A stretch of DNA of 45,436 nt from an uncultured Lachnospiraceae bacterium (GCA_947627365.1 CANQVT010000019.1:1-45436); one strand, 5' to 3'; shown: positions 1 through 8,565, numbered from the stretch's first letter. Translations and numbers: made by a program. The notes: generated from the letters alone by a model not told the origin.

Positions 1-124
1 AAGCGCGAGCGGGTCTGCCCTGACATTGCAAGCCCTTGCAGGGCGTCCGGATAGCCAATATGTGAATTAAACACGAACAGTATATCACCACATTCTCCCA
101 TTTGCAATGAAAGAATCACGCGAT
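1..124. other. Left edge, no gene supported
   Basis: This stretch lies downstream of the amidohydrolase stop codon. It holds a short inverted repeat, GCCCTG (about 17-22) with CAGGGC (about 39-44), which could be part of a transcription terminator, but no T-run follows it on either strand. No reading frame with a ribosome binding site is visible. Confidence 0.3.
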
Positions 125-1567
125 TTAGTCCGGAATAGTCGGAACCGCATCCGCCGGAACCGGGCAGGTATAACCCGCCGTCGTGCGCTTTTCAAACTCC
201 GCACGGGCTTCCCGCAGAAGCTCCGGCTGCTCAAACAGGTCGATCGCCCCTGCCGCGAGCACCTTGCCCGCGTGGAGCGCCGCCTTATGCCCGATCTTCG
301 TGCGGACGCAGGAGACGTTCTGCCAGCTGTGTCCCGGGCAGCCGTTCGGCCAGGACGCAACGTGGATCTGCGCCGTCGGCGTAAGCCAGCTCACATCGCC
401 GACATCCGTAGACCCGGGGTCGAACGCGTCTCCCCGATAGAGCGGCGCGAGGAATTCGTTCATCGCGTGGCCGCACTGCCTGCGCTGCTCTTCCACCTGC
501 TCCCGCAGCGCGCTGTCATTCTCTGCCGCCACGCCCGGCGTCTTATCGCTTCCCGGATAGGTTTTGGCGAGTGCGTCCGCAAAAGCGTGCTCCTCCTGCG
601 TGTAATGCGGCACGCCGAGCTCACTGAAATTCTCATAGAGCACGCGCTCCAGCGCGAAATTGCTGACTGTGTCCGCCACCCCGTCGATGAACTTACGTTC
701 AAACGTCGTGTCGGTCATCAGCGCCGCGCCCTGCGCGATCCGGTCGACGCGTGTCTGTAGTTCCACCGCCTCGGCGACGCGGTTCGAGCGCACCATGTAG
801 AGCACGCTCGCGCGCGGCTGCACCACGTTCGGACTGCACCCTCCTCCATCGGTGATCGCATAGTGGACGCGCGCCTTGTCGCTCATGTGCTCCCGCAGGA
901 ACTGTACGCCGACGTTCATCAACTCGACCGCGTCCAGCGCGCTTCGCCCAAGCTCTGGCGCCGCAGCCGCATGCGAAGCCACGCCCTCGAATTTATACTG
1001 CACCTGGATGCAGGCGTTCGAGGAGCCGGTCGCCACCTCGTTCACATCCTCCGGATGCCAGGTCAGCGCCGCGTCCAGCTCCTTCCAGAGGCCGTCGCGC
1101 GCCATGAACGCTTTCGCCGCTCCGCCTTCCTCACCCGGGCAACCGTACAGAATCACAGTTCCCTGACGCTCTCTCTGCTCCAGATATGTTTTCACGCCGA
1201 TCGCCGCCGCCAGCGCTCCCGCACCCAGCAGGTTGTGACCACAGCCGTGTCCGCAGCCGCCCGGGATAAGCTCTTCGCGCTGCGTGCTCCCCGCTTTCTG
1301 CGACAGTCCGGAGAGCGCGTCGTACTCCGCAAGGATCCCGATCAGCGGGCGACCGCTCCCGTAGCTCGCCGAAAATGCCGTCTCAATCCCGCAGATTCCC
1401 TCTTCCACCCGGAAGCCCTCCTCACGCAGGGCCTCGCAATAAAGCGCAGCTGATTTCTCCTCCTGCAAAGAAAGCTCCGCGTATTCCCAGATCTGATCCG
1501 CCACGTCGGTAATCTTCTCCGCCCGCGCTTCGATTGCCGCCAGCGCGGCCTGCTTTTCCCGTGTCAT
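125..1567 (-). CDS. M20 family amidohydrolase (AbgB-like)
   Basis: The protein is 480 aa and resembles M20-family metal-dependent amidohydrolases of the AbgB / aminobenzoyl-glutamate hydrolase subunit B type, which cleave amide bonds of acyl-amino acids or small peptides. Visible motifs are GILAEYDAL (residues 77-85), GHGCGHNLLG (106-115, metal-binding His) and CPGEEGG (143-149, catalytic/metal Glu pair). There is no signal peptide, so it is probably cytoplasmic. The ATG at 1567 was chosen because AAGGTGGAG lies just upstream; the frame stays open about 26 codons further up but without a good ribosome binding site. It follows an amino-acid importer operon, which suggests it processes imported peptide or acyl-amino-acid substrates. 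The exact substrate cannot be read from sequence. Confidence 0.88.
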   Translation of the reverse strand: MTREKQAALAAIEARAEKITDVADQIWEYAELSLQEEKSAALYCEALREEGFRVEEGICGIETAFSASYGSGRPLIGILAEYDALSGLSQKAGSTQREELIPGGCGHGCGHNLLGAGALAAAIGVKTYLEQRERQGTVILYGCPGEEGGAAKAFMARDGLWKELDAALTWHPEDVNEVATGSSNACIQVQYKFEGVASHAAAAPELGRSALDAVELMNVGVQFLREHMSDKARVHYAITDGGGCSPNVVQPRASVLYMVRSNRVAEAVELQTRVDRIAQGAALMTDTTFERKFIDGVADTVSNFALERVLYENFSELGVPHYTQEEHAFADALAKTYPGSDKTPGVAAENDSALREQVEEQRRQCGHAMNEFLAPLYRGDAFDPGSTDVGDVSWLTPTAQIHVASWPNGCPGHSWQNVSCVRTKIGHKAALHAGKVLAAGAIDLFEQPELLREARAEFEKRTTAGYTCPVPADAVPTIPD

Positions 1568-1629
1568 ATTTTCCGTCTCCACCTTCCGCAATCTTCTATC
1601 AATTTGTCTCCGCTTCTTTTTTCTTCCGC

Positions 1630-1676
1630 AAAAAAGCTGCCGCAAATATCCGCTGGAAATATTTTACGACAGCTTT
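1630..1676 (-). terminator. Hairpin with T-run: transporter terminator or amidohydrolase leader attenuator
   Basis: AAAGCTGCCG (1633-1642) pairs with CGACAGCTTT (1667-1676) with one wobble or mismatch. An inner AAATAT/ATATTT stem extends it, and six T follow on the minus strand. It lies between the glnQ-like stop and the amidohydrolase start. It can end the importer transcript. Because a TATAAT (1698-1703) lies upstream of it, it may also sit in the leader of the amidohydrolase mRNA. Confidence 0.75.
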
Positions 1677-1697
1677 CTTTTCTTGTCCATTTCTTTC

Positions 1698-1703
1698 ATT
1701 ATA
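1698..1703 (-). promoter_or_regulatory. Possible -10 box before the amidohydrolase gene
   Basis: A perfect TATAAT on the minus strand lies about 130 bases upstream of the amidohydrolase start. The best -35 candidate, TAGACA, is 19 bases further upstream, which is a long spacer, so the promoter is only tentative. If real, the transcript would run through the hairpin at 1630-1676. Confidence 0.35.
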
Positions 1704-1770
1704 TTTTGTCTGATCCCATGTCTGTCTAATTCCCAGATTGGAATCGCGCTCTGACTTCCGTGCAAATTCT

Positions 1771-2547
1771 CTACAGCACCTTTGCAAGGAAATCCTTGAG
1801 TCTCGGGTTTTGCGGGTGGTCGAAGACCTGCTCCGGCGTGCCCTCCTCCATCAAAAGGCCGTCTGCCATAAAGAGAACGCGGTTACCCACCTCGCGCGCG
1901 AAGCCCATCTCATGTGTCACGCAGACCATGGTCATGCCCTCCTGCGCGAGCTCCTTCATGACGTCGAGCACCTCGCCGACCATCTCAGGGTCAAGCGCGG
2001 ACGTCGGCTCGTCGAACAGCATAACCTCCGGCTCCATCGCCAGAGCGCGCACGATCGCGACACGCTGCTTCTGCCCGCCGGAAAGCTGGATGGGGTACGC
2101 CCCCGCGCGGTCCTTCAGCCCCACGCGGTCGAGCAGCGCGAGCGCTTTCTCCTCGGCCTCGTCCTTACTCATACCCTTCACCTTCATCGGCGCCAGCGTC
2201 ATGTTGCCGAGGATCGTCATGTGCGGGAACAGGTTGAAGTGCTGGAACACCATGCCCATCTTCTGCCGCAGCAGATCGATGTTCAGGTTGACCGTCTTTC
2301 CGCTCTCATTTACATATTTCTTCTTCGTGATGTCGATGCCGTCGAAGATGATGGAACCCTCCGTCGGCTCCTCCAGCAGGTTCAGGCTGCGCAAAAAGGT
2401 CGACTTGCCGGATCCGGACGGTCCGATCACCGCCATCACGTCGCCTTTGAAAATCTCGGTCGCGATCCCGTCGAGCGCCTTGATTGCTCCCATGTTATAA
2501 TGCTTTTTCAGGTCGGTTACCTTGATCAGACTATCTCTTGTCGCCAC
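1771..2547 (-). CDS. glnQ: Polar amino-acid ABC transporter, ATP-binding protein (GlnQ-like)
   Basis: This 258-aa ABC ATPase belongs to the GlnQ/HisP type that powers import of polar amino acids. Walker [10 protein letters not shown] is at 42-50, the signature LSGGQKQR at 155-162, Walker [13 protein letters not shown] at 175-186, and the switch His lies in CVTHEMGFA. About 15 extra residues after the glycine-rich turn (residues 77-92) are slightly unusual. The start is a GTG at 2547 with AGGAGG eight bases upstream. The gene overlaps the permease by 17 bases, so the two are probably translationally coupled. It is the last gene of the importer operon. The solute is not identifiable beyond polar amino acid. 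Confidence 0.93.
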   Translation of the reverse strand: MATRDSLIKVTDLKKHYNMGAIKALDGIATEIFKGDVMAVIGPSGSGKSTFLRSLNLLEEPTEGSIIFDGIDITKKKYVNESGKTVNLNIDLLRQKMGMVFQHFNLFPHMTILGNMTLAPMKVKGMSKDEAEEKALALLDRVGLKDRAGAYPIQLSGGQKQRVAIVRALAMEPEVMLFDEPTSALDPEMVGEVLDVMKELAQEGMTMVCVTHEMGFAREVGNRVLFMADGLLMEEGTPEQVFDHPQNPRLKDFLAKVL

Positions 2548-3316
2548 GGCTCATCCTCCTCTCAAAATACGCGATCAGCTTGGACGTCGGGAAGCACAGG
2601 CAGAAATAGATCGCCGTCGCCACCAGAAGCGGCTCGATGATGATAAAGGTCGCGCCCTTGACCGCGTTCACAGCCGACATGATGTCCTGCACGCCGATTG
2701 TGTAAGTGATCGCAGATTCTTTGATAATGATGACAAACTCGTTCGCGATCGCGGGAAGGATGTTCTTCACTGCCTGCGGGAGAATGATATAGCGCATGTT
2801 TTGCGTCTGGGAAAGTCCCAGTGAACGCGCCGCCTCCGTTTGGCCTCCGTCGATTGACTGGATACCGGCGCGGATGATCTCACAGAGATATGCGCCGGAG
2901 TTCAGTCCCAGCGCCACAACGCCCGGGAAGAAGCGCTCAAAACGGATAAACCCGAACATCAGAAACGACGGGAGCTTGATCATGCCAAACACGCCGTAAT
3001 AGATGATGAAAATCTGAACGATGACCGGCGTGGACCGCAGAATCTCGACATACGCGGTCGCGAGGAAATTCAGCGGGTTGAACCTGCCGACTGCGGCCAG
3101 AAAACCGCGCTGCCTCCGGTGCCCGTTCTTGTCCAATCCGAGGAAACGCAGCGGACAGAAATTCGACAAACGCATCAGCGCAAGGATCAGCGCGAGGACA
3201 AAGCCGATGACCACCGTGAAGACGGACAGAAGAACCGTCACCAGAATACCCTGCCAGAAGAGCTGCGCATAAGGCAGCAGCTTCGGAAAGTTGCTCAGCT
3301 TGATAAATGAATCCAT
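2531..3316 (-). CDS. Polar amino-acid ABC transporter permease (HisM/GlnP type)
   Basis: The 261-aa membrane protein has about five hydrophobic segments and the typical HisMQ permease core. [14 protein letters not shown] lies in the middle, and the cytoplasmic EAA loop [20 protein letters not shown] near residues 170-190 docks on the ATPase. A polar stretch rich in Arg/Asn (residues about 60-75, [10 protein letters not shown]) separates the first two hydrophobic segments. Only one permease gene is present, so the channel is probably a homodimer. AAAGGAGCC precedes the ATG. The binding-protein gene lies 150 bases upstream, separated by a hairpin likely to reduce readthrough. Confidence 0.92.
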   Translation of the reverse strand: MDSFIKLSNFPKLLPYAQLFWQGILVTVLLSVFTVVIGFVLALILALMRLSNFCPLRFLGLDKNGHRRQRGFLAAVGRFNPLNFLATAYVEILRSTPVIVQIFIIYYGVFGMIKLPSFLMFGFIRFERFFPGVVALGLNSGAYLCEIIRAGIQSIDGGQTEAARSLGLSQTQNMRYIILPQAVKNILPAIANEFVIIIKESAITYTIGVQDIMSAVNAVKGATFIIIEPLLVATAIYFCLCFPTSKLIAYFERRMSRGDKR

Positions 3317-3401
3317 GTAAGGCTCCTTTCAAACATGCCATTCGTGTGTTCATATCGGGGCAATCGCCCTGTAGTCACATGATTGGAACATATTCCAGTA
3401 G

Positions 3402-3436
3402 AAAAGCTGCCGCATCACATGAGAAAATGCGGCAGC
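3402..3436 (-). terminator. Intra-operon hairpin between binding protein and permease
   Basis: GCTGCCGCAT (3406-3415) and ATGCGGCAGC (3427-3436) form a perfect 10-bp stem with an 11-base loop, followed on the minus strand by only four T and then mixed sequence. The short T-run fits a partial terminator or 3' stabilising stem, giving more binding protein than permease and ATPase. Confidence 0.75.
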
Positions 3437-3466
3437 TCCTGCGTCTTTGCATGAAGTGCTTTATAA

Positions 3467-4357
3467 TTACTCGGTCTCAGCCTCCGTCTCAACCTCTTCC
3501 GGTACCTGACCTTCCTCATTCAGAACGCCCTCGTACTTCTCGCCGGTCGCCAGCTCGTTCGCCTCCTCGACGAAGCGCTCCATGGAGCCGTCCTCCTTCG
3601 CCAGAGCGATCGCCTCATTGACCGCCATCAGCAGCTCGGCGTTGTCCTTGCAGACGCCTACCGCAGAACCTTCCTCTTCATACGGCACATCCAGCACGAT
3701 CTCAAGATCCGGGTATACCTTCTGGTAGCTCTCGGCGACAGCGGTCTCGATGTAAGCCGCGTCCAGTTTGTCGGCCAGGAGCTCGGCGATGATGTCCGTC
3801 ACCTTCACAAGCGGAACGATGTCGGCGTCCGGGGTATTTTTGTTCGCCAGATCCATCTGGATCGAACCGATCTGCGCGCCGACGGAAATCTCCGGCTTGT
3901 TGGCGTCCTCAAGGGAAGTGAAGTCTCCGGCCTTGTCCTTCACCGTCACGAACGACTGTCCTCCGCCAAAATAAATATCGGAGAAATCCATCACATCCAT
4001 ACGCGCCGGATCCGGGGAAAGGCCCGCCATACCGAGATCCACGGACTTCGTTGTCAGCTCGCTTAATACACCATCAAAATCCATCGGGATCACTTCAAGC
4101 TCCAGTCCCATGTAGTCCGCTATGTACTGTGCAAGCGCCATGTCGAAACCTGCCAGCGTCGGATTGCCGTCCTCGTCGATCGCGTAGAACTCATACGGAG
4201 CGAAGTCCGGGCTCGTCGCCACGGTCAGCTTGCCCGGCGTAACCGTCTGAACCTCGAGCGGAGCGCTCGCAGTCTCTCCCTCAGTCTCGTCTGCAAACGC
4301 GGTCATCGACAGGGCCATGCATGCAGCCATCGCAAGTGCCAGTAATTTCTTTTTCAT
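3467..4357 (-). CDS. Polar amino-acid ABC transporter substrate-binding protein
   Basis: This is a 296-aa family 3 solute-binding protein (PBPb fold). The N-terminus MKKKLLALAMAACMALSMTA is a signal peptide; AFA|DE is a signal-peptidase I type site, while the earlier MAAC could be a weak lipobox. Family motifs are SPDFAPYEF, GFDMALAQYIADYMG, LTTKSVDLGMAGLS and MDVMDFSDIY. The C-terminus is a Glu/Thr-rich tail. The ATG at 4357 has GGAGGAG upstream; 15 upstream in-frame codons were discarded. It heads the three-gene importer operon under a strong promoter (4435-4462) whose spacer is palindromic. Confidence 0.93.
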   Translation of the reverse strand: MKKKLLALAMAACMALSMTAFADETEGETASAPLEVQTVTPGKLTVATSPDFAPYEFYAIDEDGNPTLAGFDMALAQYIADYMGLELEVIPMDFDGVLSELTTKSVDLGMAGLSPDPARMDVMDFSDIYFGGGQSFVTVKDKAGDFTSLEDANKPEISVGAQIGSIQMDLANKNTPDADIVPLVKVTDIIAELLADKLDAAYIETAVAESYQKVYPDLEIVLDVPYEEEGSAVGVCKDNAELLMAVNEAIALAKEDGSMERFVEEANELATGEKYEGVLNEEGQVPEEVETEAETE

Positions 4358-4434
4358 AATAAGCTCCTCCTTCTCATGCCATGTCCGCCATACAGCGAAC
4401 ATGCATAAATATAAATTAATATCGCTATTTATAC

Positions 4435-4462
4435 ATTATACAGATATTCGCGAATAATTCAA
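4435..4462 (-). promoter_or_regulatory. Promoter with palindromic spacer for the amino-acid importer
   Basis: On the minus strand TTGAAT (4457-4462) is followed by 16 bases and then TATAAT (4435-4440). The spacer contains the perfect 12-bp palindrome TATTCGCGAATA (4445-4456), placed where a dimeric repressor could block RNA polymerase. The -35 box lies inside the last codons of the upstream leucine-rich-repeat gene. Confidence 0.75.
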
Positions 4463-5538
4463 GTAGAAATGACCTTTCTTGTTCGGAGAATTTCTTCCGC
4501 CCTGGCTTTTTTCTCCTTGAAAGGTTCTTCACTGGTATCGCTTGCCGTCGCGGTGATGCGCGCAGTTCCTGGAATCGGCTGCATATTTTCATCGAGGAAC
4601 CACCAGTCATAGTAGTGCTCCGCGCCAAAGCCATCCTCATCCGGTCCTATATAGCTCTCCGGGGCACTCACCTCGACGAGATCCTTCCCCTCCAATTGCT
4701 TAATCTCATATTTCCTGCCCGGGTCAAAAAACGCGAATCCCAGATCGTTCAGAAGCTTCCCAGGAACGGAATGGCTGTAATAACCAATCCTGTGATTGCT
4801 GTTCTCCGGCAGGATTGACTCCAGCCGTTCTCCCGGATGCCCGGCAAAATACTGCGCGAACCAGTCTGCCGCCTCTGCGTTCCCTCTGCGGTATGCGCGA
4901 TACCGCCAGTAATTTGCCGCCCGGGTATAGAAGGGCGAGGCATCCGGCTCCCACGCCCATTGCCCGAACCAGTCCGCCATCGCGGCCATCGCGGCCGCAT
5001 CTCCCTGAGCGCAGCCGTCTCTCAGACGTCCGAACTCGGGATCGGCTCTGTGCCCCAGATTTGCCGCGTCCTCCAAATGCTGCTCCAAAAACGGTTGTCC
5101 CATTATGTGAAAGATCTGATCCGACGCAGCCTGGTCCCCATAATTGATCTTCTTTATATTTTTGCACTCGAAAAACGCGCCAATCTCGACTCTTGTCTCC
5201 GGATTCTGTATCGTAACCGTCTCCAGCTGTTCGCAGTAGAAGAATGCGGACTCTCCGATCTCCCGAACCGAATACGGGATCGTTATCTCACGCAGCCCGC
5301 AATCTACAAATGCCATTTTTTCGATCCTCTCAAGACCTTCTCCGAGGACGACCCTCTCCAGATTCCCGCATCTGACAAACGCCCTGAAGCCGATCTTTTT
5401 CACTGTTCCCGGAATGGTAACGGATGTGATTCCCTGGTTTTGGCAGAACAGCTCTGTCGGAATCTCATCCATGGTATCCGGAATCACCACATCGCCCGAA
5501 AGCATCTTTGCCTGATCATTGTCAATCACGCGCCCCAT
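4459..5538 (-). CDS. Leucine-rich-repeat (BspA/LRR_5-like) protein with Sel1-like segment
   Basis: The 359-aa protein begins with four to five BspA/LRR_5-type repeats (about residues 15-135), shown by recurring units such as VTIPGTVKKIGFRAFVRC, ITIPYSVREIGESAFFYC and RVEIGAFFECKNIKKI. An Ala-rich segment follows (about 170-235: GDAAAMAAMADWFGQ, AYRRGNAEAADWFAQYF) that resembles Sel1/TPR-type repeats, then an unassigned acidic C-terminal domain. There is no signal peptide or anchor, so it is probably cytoplasmic, unlike most BspA surface proteins. The ATG at 5538 has AAGGGAG upstream. It trails the GntR/ABC operon by 60 bases. The function is unknown; protein-protein interaction is the only safe inference. 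Confidence 0.8.
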   Translation of the reverse strand: MGRVIDNDQAKMLSGDVVIPDTMDEIPTELFCQNQGITSVTIPGTVKKIGFRAFVRCGNLERVVLGEGLERIEKMAFVDCGLREITIPYSVREIGESAFFYCEQLETVTIQNPETRVEIGAFFECKNIKKINYGDQAASDQIFHIMGQPFLEQHLEDAANLGHRADPEFGRLRDGCAQGDAAAMAAMADWFGQWAWEPDASPFYTRAANYWRYRAYRRGNAEAADWFAQYFAGHPGERLESILPENSNHRIGYYSHSVPGKLLNDLGFAFFDPGRKYEIKQLEGKDLVEVSAPESYIGPDEDGFGAEHYYDWWFLDENMQPIPGTARITATASDTSEEPFKEKKARAEEILRTRKVIST

Positions 5539-5598
5539 ATCAGCACTCCCTTCCTGCGGCCGTGTTATTGCCCCGCGCACGGTAAGATTTGCAATTCA

Positions 5599-6318
5599 TT
5601 ATACGCTCGCCTGCTGTTTCCGCAGGATCACCCAGGTTCCCGCGATCCCCGCCGCACATACCGCCGCAAGCAGGCTCCATTGCAGATATCCCGGAATGCC
5701 GCCGATCAGCCGCCCGATCGCATTCCCGATTCTGCCCCAGAAGGAATTCGGGGCTTCCTCCGCCGCGTCGTGGATCCGCGGGACACCGATGCACAGGAAC
5801 ATCCACACGATCCAGGTCACCGCGAGGACAGGCTTGCCGAAGCGCAGGAAGATTGCGCCGACAAGACCTGCCACGATCACCAGCAGCACGACGACCGGGA
5901 TCCCGATCCGAAGCAGATACGGCAGCAGCAGTTCTATCCCCTCATCCGCTCCTGCATTCTGCATGTGGTTCAGCGCTTCCTCTACCTTATACAACAATAC
6001 CGTCAGCACAAAAACCTCCGCTATCGCAAGCAGCCACAATACCAAGTGCGATACAAAGAATGCTTTCCGCGTCGAGCTCATCGACAGCTCAACATCGAAA
6101 TAGACGACCACTTCCGCAAACGAGAAAAACAGCATCGCCAGTCCCAGCGCTATGAGCGCGCAGCATGTCCCGAGTGGAAAATAGACCTTTTCTTCTATAA
6201 AATGCATCGCAATCGCAAGCGCCGCGGCCCCGAACAGCCATACCCCAAGCATGCCCCCTGCGATCTCGGCAAAGATTTTCCTCTGCACATAAATCTGTCG
6301 TTTGATTGCTTTCCACAT
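5599..6318 (-). CDS. ABC-2 type transporter membrane protein (second paralogue)
   Basis: This 239-aa integral membrane protein has about six hydrophobic helices. It shares a distinctive SMSSTRKAFF motif after the second helix with the preceding gene product (SMGSTRKEII), showing the two are paralogues and probably form a heterodimeric channel. The start at 6318 has AAGGAGAT seven bases upstream; earlier in-frame ATGs at 6336 and 6360 have poorer sites. It is the fourth gene after the GntR regulator and the ATPase. By analogy with YtrA-regulated ABC systems, it may take part in export or in sensing of cell-envelope stress, but no substrate can be read. Confidence 0.82.
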   Translation of the reverse strand: MWKAIKRQIYVQRKIFAEIAGGMLGVWLFGAAALAIAMHFIEEKVYFPLGTCCALIALGLAMLFFSFAEVVVYFDVELSMSSTRKAFFVSHLVLWLLAIAEVFVLTVLLYKVEEALNHMQNAGADEGIELLLPYLLRIGIPVVVLLVIVAGLVGAIFLRFGKPVLAVTWIVWMFLCIGVPRIHDAAEEAPNSFWGRIGNAIGRLIGGIPGYLQWSLLAAVCAAGIAGTWVILRKQQASV

Positions 6319-6340
6319 ATCCTGATCTCCTTCCATCATC

Positions 6341-7054
6341 CTAAGCCCTTGCCTCGGCATTCCGCGTGAGGAATCGCGCGAATCCAGCGGCGCAAAGATC
6401 CATCACAAGCCCTGCCGCGAACATCCCCATGCAAACAAGCGGCATGAGCAGCTCTGTTCCTATATGAGTCATCAGAAATCCTGTTTCTGAACGATCAAGC
6501 GAGACAAGGCTCCAGCCGATCACGCCGCCGATCAGTATGAATACGATCATCATGATCACCGCGCCCGCGGTTCTCCAGCGAAGACCCACTGCCCCGAGCG
6601 CAATGCCGAACGCCGAGCCCAACAGCTGCATTCCAAACGCGATCAGGAAAAACCACAGCATTCCGAGTCCGAACAGTTCCTCCTGTGGCGGATTGTTTTC
6701 CACATAGCGGCCAATCCCCCAGACCAGCCCCGCAAGCAAGGACGTAAGCAGCGCGGTCGCTCCCTGGCTCAGAAAGAAGGTCCGGATGATCTCCTTTCTG
6801 GTGCTTCCCATGGAAAGCAGCACCGAAAAGTAGACCTGATACAGACCGACCCCGGCCAAAGTCTGTATCAGCACCCCCGAAAACAGGAGCATCGTGGAAA
6901 ACTGGAACAAAAGCGTCTGCCAGACCTCCGCCCGGTCTGCTTCTCCAAACCCTCCGGTCAGCAGAATCATACCTACCGTGATCGCCGCAGCGATCCCTAC
7001 ATAGGTGAGGGACGCCGTACTCCACAGCTTTACTTTCTTCATCCCCGTCCTCAT
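6341..7054 (-). CDS. ABC-2 type transporter membrane protein (first paralogue)
   Basis: A 237-aa protein with about six hydrophobic segments and the motif SMGSTRKEIIRTFF between helices 2 and 3, a feature of ABC-2 permeases paired with YtrB-type ATPases. The start codon at 7054 overlaps the ATPase stop as ATGA, with GGGAGGAG just upstream, which indicates translational coupling. The next permease gene begins 22 bases after its stop. No cargo can be inferred. Confidence 0.83.
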   Translation of the reverse strand: MRTGMKKVKLWSTASLTYVGIAAAITVGMILLTGGFGEADRAEVWQTLLFQFSTMLLFSGVLIQTLAGVGLYQVYFSVLLSMGSTRKEIIRTFFLSQGATALLTSLLAGLVWGIGRYVENNPPQEELFGLGMLWFFLIAFGMQLLGSAFGIALGAVGLRWRTAGAVIMMIVFILIGGVIGWSLVSLDRSETGFLMTHIGTELLMPLVCMGMFAAGLVMDLCAAGFARFLTRNAEARA

Positions 7055-7926
7055 ACGTGCTCCTCCCCGCAAAGCGCCACAAACAATTTCTGAAGGCTGA
7101 GCTTCTGAACGCTCACGTCATATCCCTGCGGCAGCGTCTGCCTCGGAGCCAACAGCACCGCGACGCCCTTGCTGCGGCCCAGCTTTTCCTCATGGTGAAC
7201 CTCAAGTTCTTTTGTCGCCGCGTCTACTTCTTCCTCATGTCCGCTTATATGATACGCCCGCTCCAGCAGCTCCTGCGTATTCTCTTTCAGAAGAATCTGC
7301 CCCTCGTCAAGCATGATAACCTCCTCGAACACATCCGCGGCCTCCTCGATGATGTGCGTCGAGATCACAAACGTGCGTCCGGTCTGCGTAAATTCCTCCA
7401 ACAAAAGCTGGTAGAAACGCTCACGCGCAATCACGTCCAGACCGGCAACCGGCTCGTCGAGAAACGTAAACTCCGCCTTGCTCGCCAACGCCACGACGAT
7501 CGTCACCATCGAAACCATACCCTTTGAGAGCTTGTTGATCCGCTTCTTTTTCTCAATCCCGAATTCCTGTATCAGACGATCCGCCGTCGCCTGATCCCAG
7601 TGCTCAAAATAGGTCGCGGCGATCTCCAGATACTCCTTCACCTTCATTGCAGCCGCGCCGCTTGTACTTGTCTGGCTCAGTTCCCGCGAAAAGCAGAAAT
7701 GCTCCAGCACTTTTGGATTCTCCCACACCGGCTGTCCATCAAGCTCCACCGTGCCCCTCGTCGCGGAGTTCTGTGCCGTCAGGATCGACAGCAGCGTCGT
7801 CTTGCCCGCGCCGTTTCGCCCGATCAGCCCGTAGATCTTCCCGGACTCCAGCTCCAGATCGACGCCGTGCAGCACGTCTTTCTTCCCGTATGTCTTCACA
7901 ATTCCCTTTGCAGTTAATTTGCTCAT
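7051..7926 (-). CDS. ABC transporter ATP-binding protein (YtrB/CcmA-like)
   Basis: This 291-aa ATPase has Walker A GRNGAGKTT at 36-44, a divergent signature LSKGM in place of LSGGQ, Walker B FTFLDEPVAGLD and the switch His in ISTHIIEEAADVFEE. The C-terminal 80 residues after the nucleotide-binding fold form an accessory domain typical of drug or bacitracin-type exporters. It is the second gene of a GntR-ATPase-permease-permease operon and overlaps the next gene by four bases. The layout matches YtrA-family loci, where the regulator responds to envelope-active compounds; this is by analogy only. Confidence 0.88.
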   Translation of the reverse strand: MSKLTAKGIVKTYGKKDVLHGVDLELESGKIYGLIGRNGAGKTTLLSILTAQNSATRGTVELDGQPVWENPKVLEHFCFSRELSQTSTSGAAAMKVKEYLEIAATYFEHWDQATADRLIQEFGIEKKKRINKLSKGMVSMVTIVVALASKAEFTFLDEPVAGLDVIARERFYQLLLEEFTQTGRTFVISTHIIEEAADVFEEVIMLDEGQILLKENTQELLERAYHISGHEEEVDAATKELEVHHEEKLGRSKGVAVLLAPRQTLPQGYDVSVQKLSLQKLFVALCGEEHV

Positions 7927-7977
7927 CCTTGCTATCCTTTCCCACGTCCATTCACCGTGAATCTGTCTCTATCCTCT

Positions 7978-8048
7978 CCTGTTTCTGTTCTTTCCTGTTT
8001 CTGTTCTTTCCTGTTTCTGTTCTTTCCTGTTTCTGTTCTTTCCTGTTG
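7978..8048 (-). repeat. Four tandem copies of a 16-bp unit in the regulator-ATPase gap
   Basis: Plus-strand unit CCTGTTTCTGTTCTTT repeats exactly at 7978-7993, 7994-8009, 8010-8025 and 8026-8041, with a partial fifth copy. In the mRNA this is a purine-rich AAAGAACAGAAACAGG array inside the 204-base gap between the gntR stop and the ATPase start. It is a simple tandem array, open to slippage. Nothing else is visible in the gap. Confidence 0.95.
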
Positions 8049-8130
8049 CCTGCCCCTTCTTCTATGCGGCAGACCATGCCTTTCACTTTTCTTTGCCCCG
8101 CCCGATCAGTCATGCGGCAGTCCATGTTTC

Positions 8131-8499
8131 TTATCTGTCCCCGTCCTGCCTGATCATCTCGACCAGCTCCTGTCTGCTGATCCCCAGGCTCTTTGCCTCC
8201 GCCAGCAGGCTCTTCACATAATCCTCATAAAAGTTCTTCTTCCGCTTTTCCGTGATCTGACGCTTCGCACCCGTCGCCACAAACATTCCGATCCCCCGTT
8301 TCTTGTAAAGAATGCCTTCGTCCACCAGAAGATTGACACCCTTTGCGGCCGTGGCCGGGTTGATCGCGTAGAGCTTCGCCAGCTCGTTCGTGCTCGGCAC
8401 GCGCTCCTCCTCCAGCAGGATATCGCGCAGAATGTCGTTCTCGATCATCTCGCGGATCTGGATATAAATCGACTTTTCCTGTGTCAGGATCTCATTCAC
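8131..8499 (-). CDS. GntR-family transcriptional regulator, YtrA subfamily
   Basis: The 122-aa protein has an N-terminal winged helix (about residues 8-75: SIYIQIREMIENDIL, RVPSTNELAKLYAINPATA, GILYKKRGIGMFV) followed by only a short helical tail. That is the hallmark of the YtrA subfamily, which lacks a large ligand domain. Such proteins usually repress their own operon with an ABC transporter, which matches the gene order here. The ribosome binding site is weak (GGAAGTGAGAG about ten bases upstream). The likely operator is near the promoter at 8683-8711. Confidence 0.9.
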   Translation of the reverse strand: MNEILTQEKSIYIQIREMIENDILRDILLEEERVPSTNELAKLYAINPATAAKGVNLLVDEGILYKKRGIGMFVATGAKRQITEKRKKNFYEDYVKSLLAEAKSLGISRQELVEMIRQDGDR

Positions 8500-8565
8500 G
8501 CTCTCTCACTTCCTTCACCTCTGCTTTGATCTTTTTCAAAATCTGTCCATCCTTTCTCTGTCCGA

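Noticed and set aside
1599-1787. 62-codon leader peptide before the amidohydrolase
   Set aside because: It crosses a strong terminator hairpin and the importer stop region and lacks a ribosome binding site.
4837-6369. 510-codon plus-strand frame opposite the leucine-rich-repeat and permease genes
   Set aside because: It spans two minus-strand genes with strong family features, and its own translation is basic low-complexity sequence without a start site.
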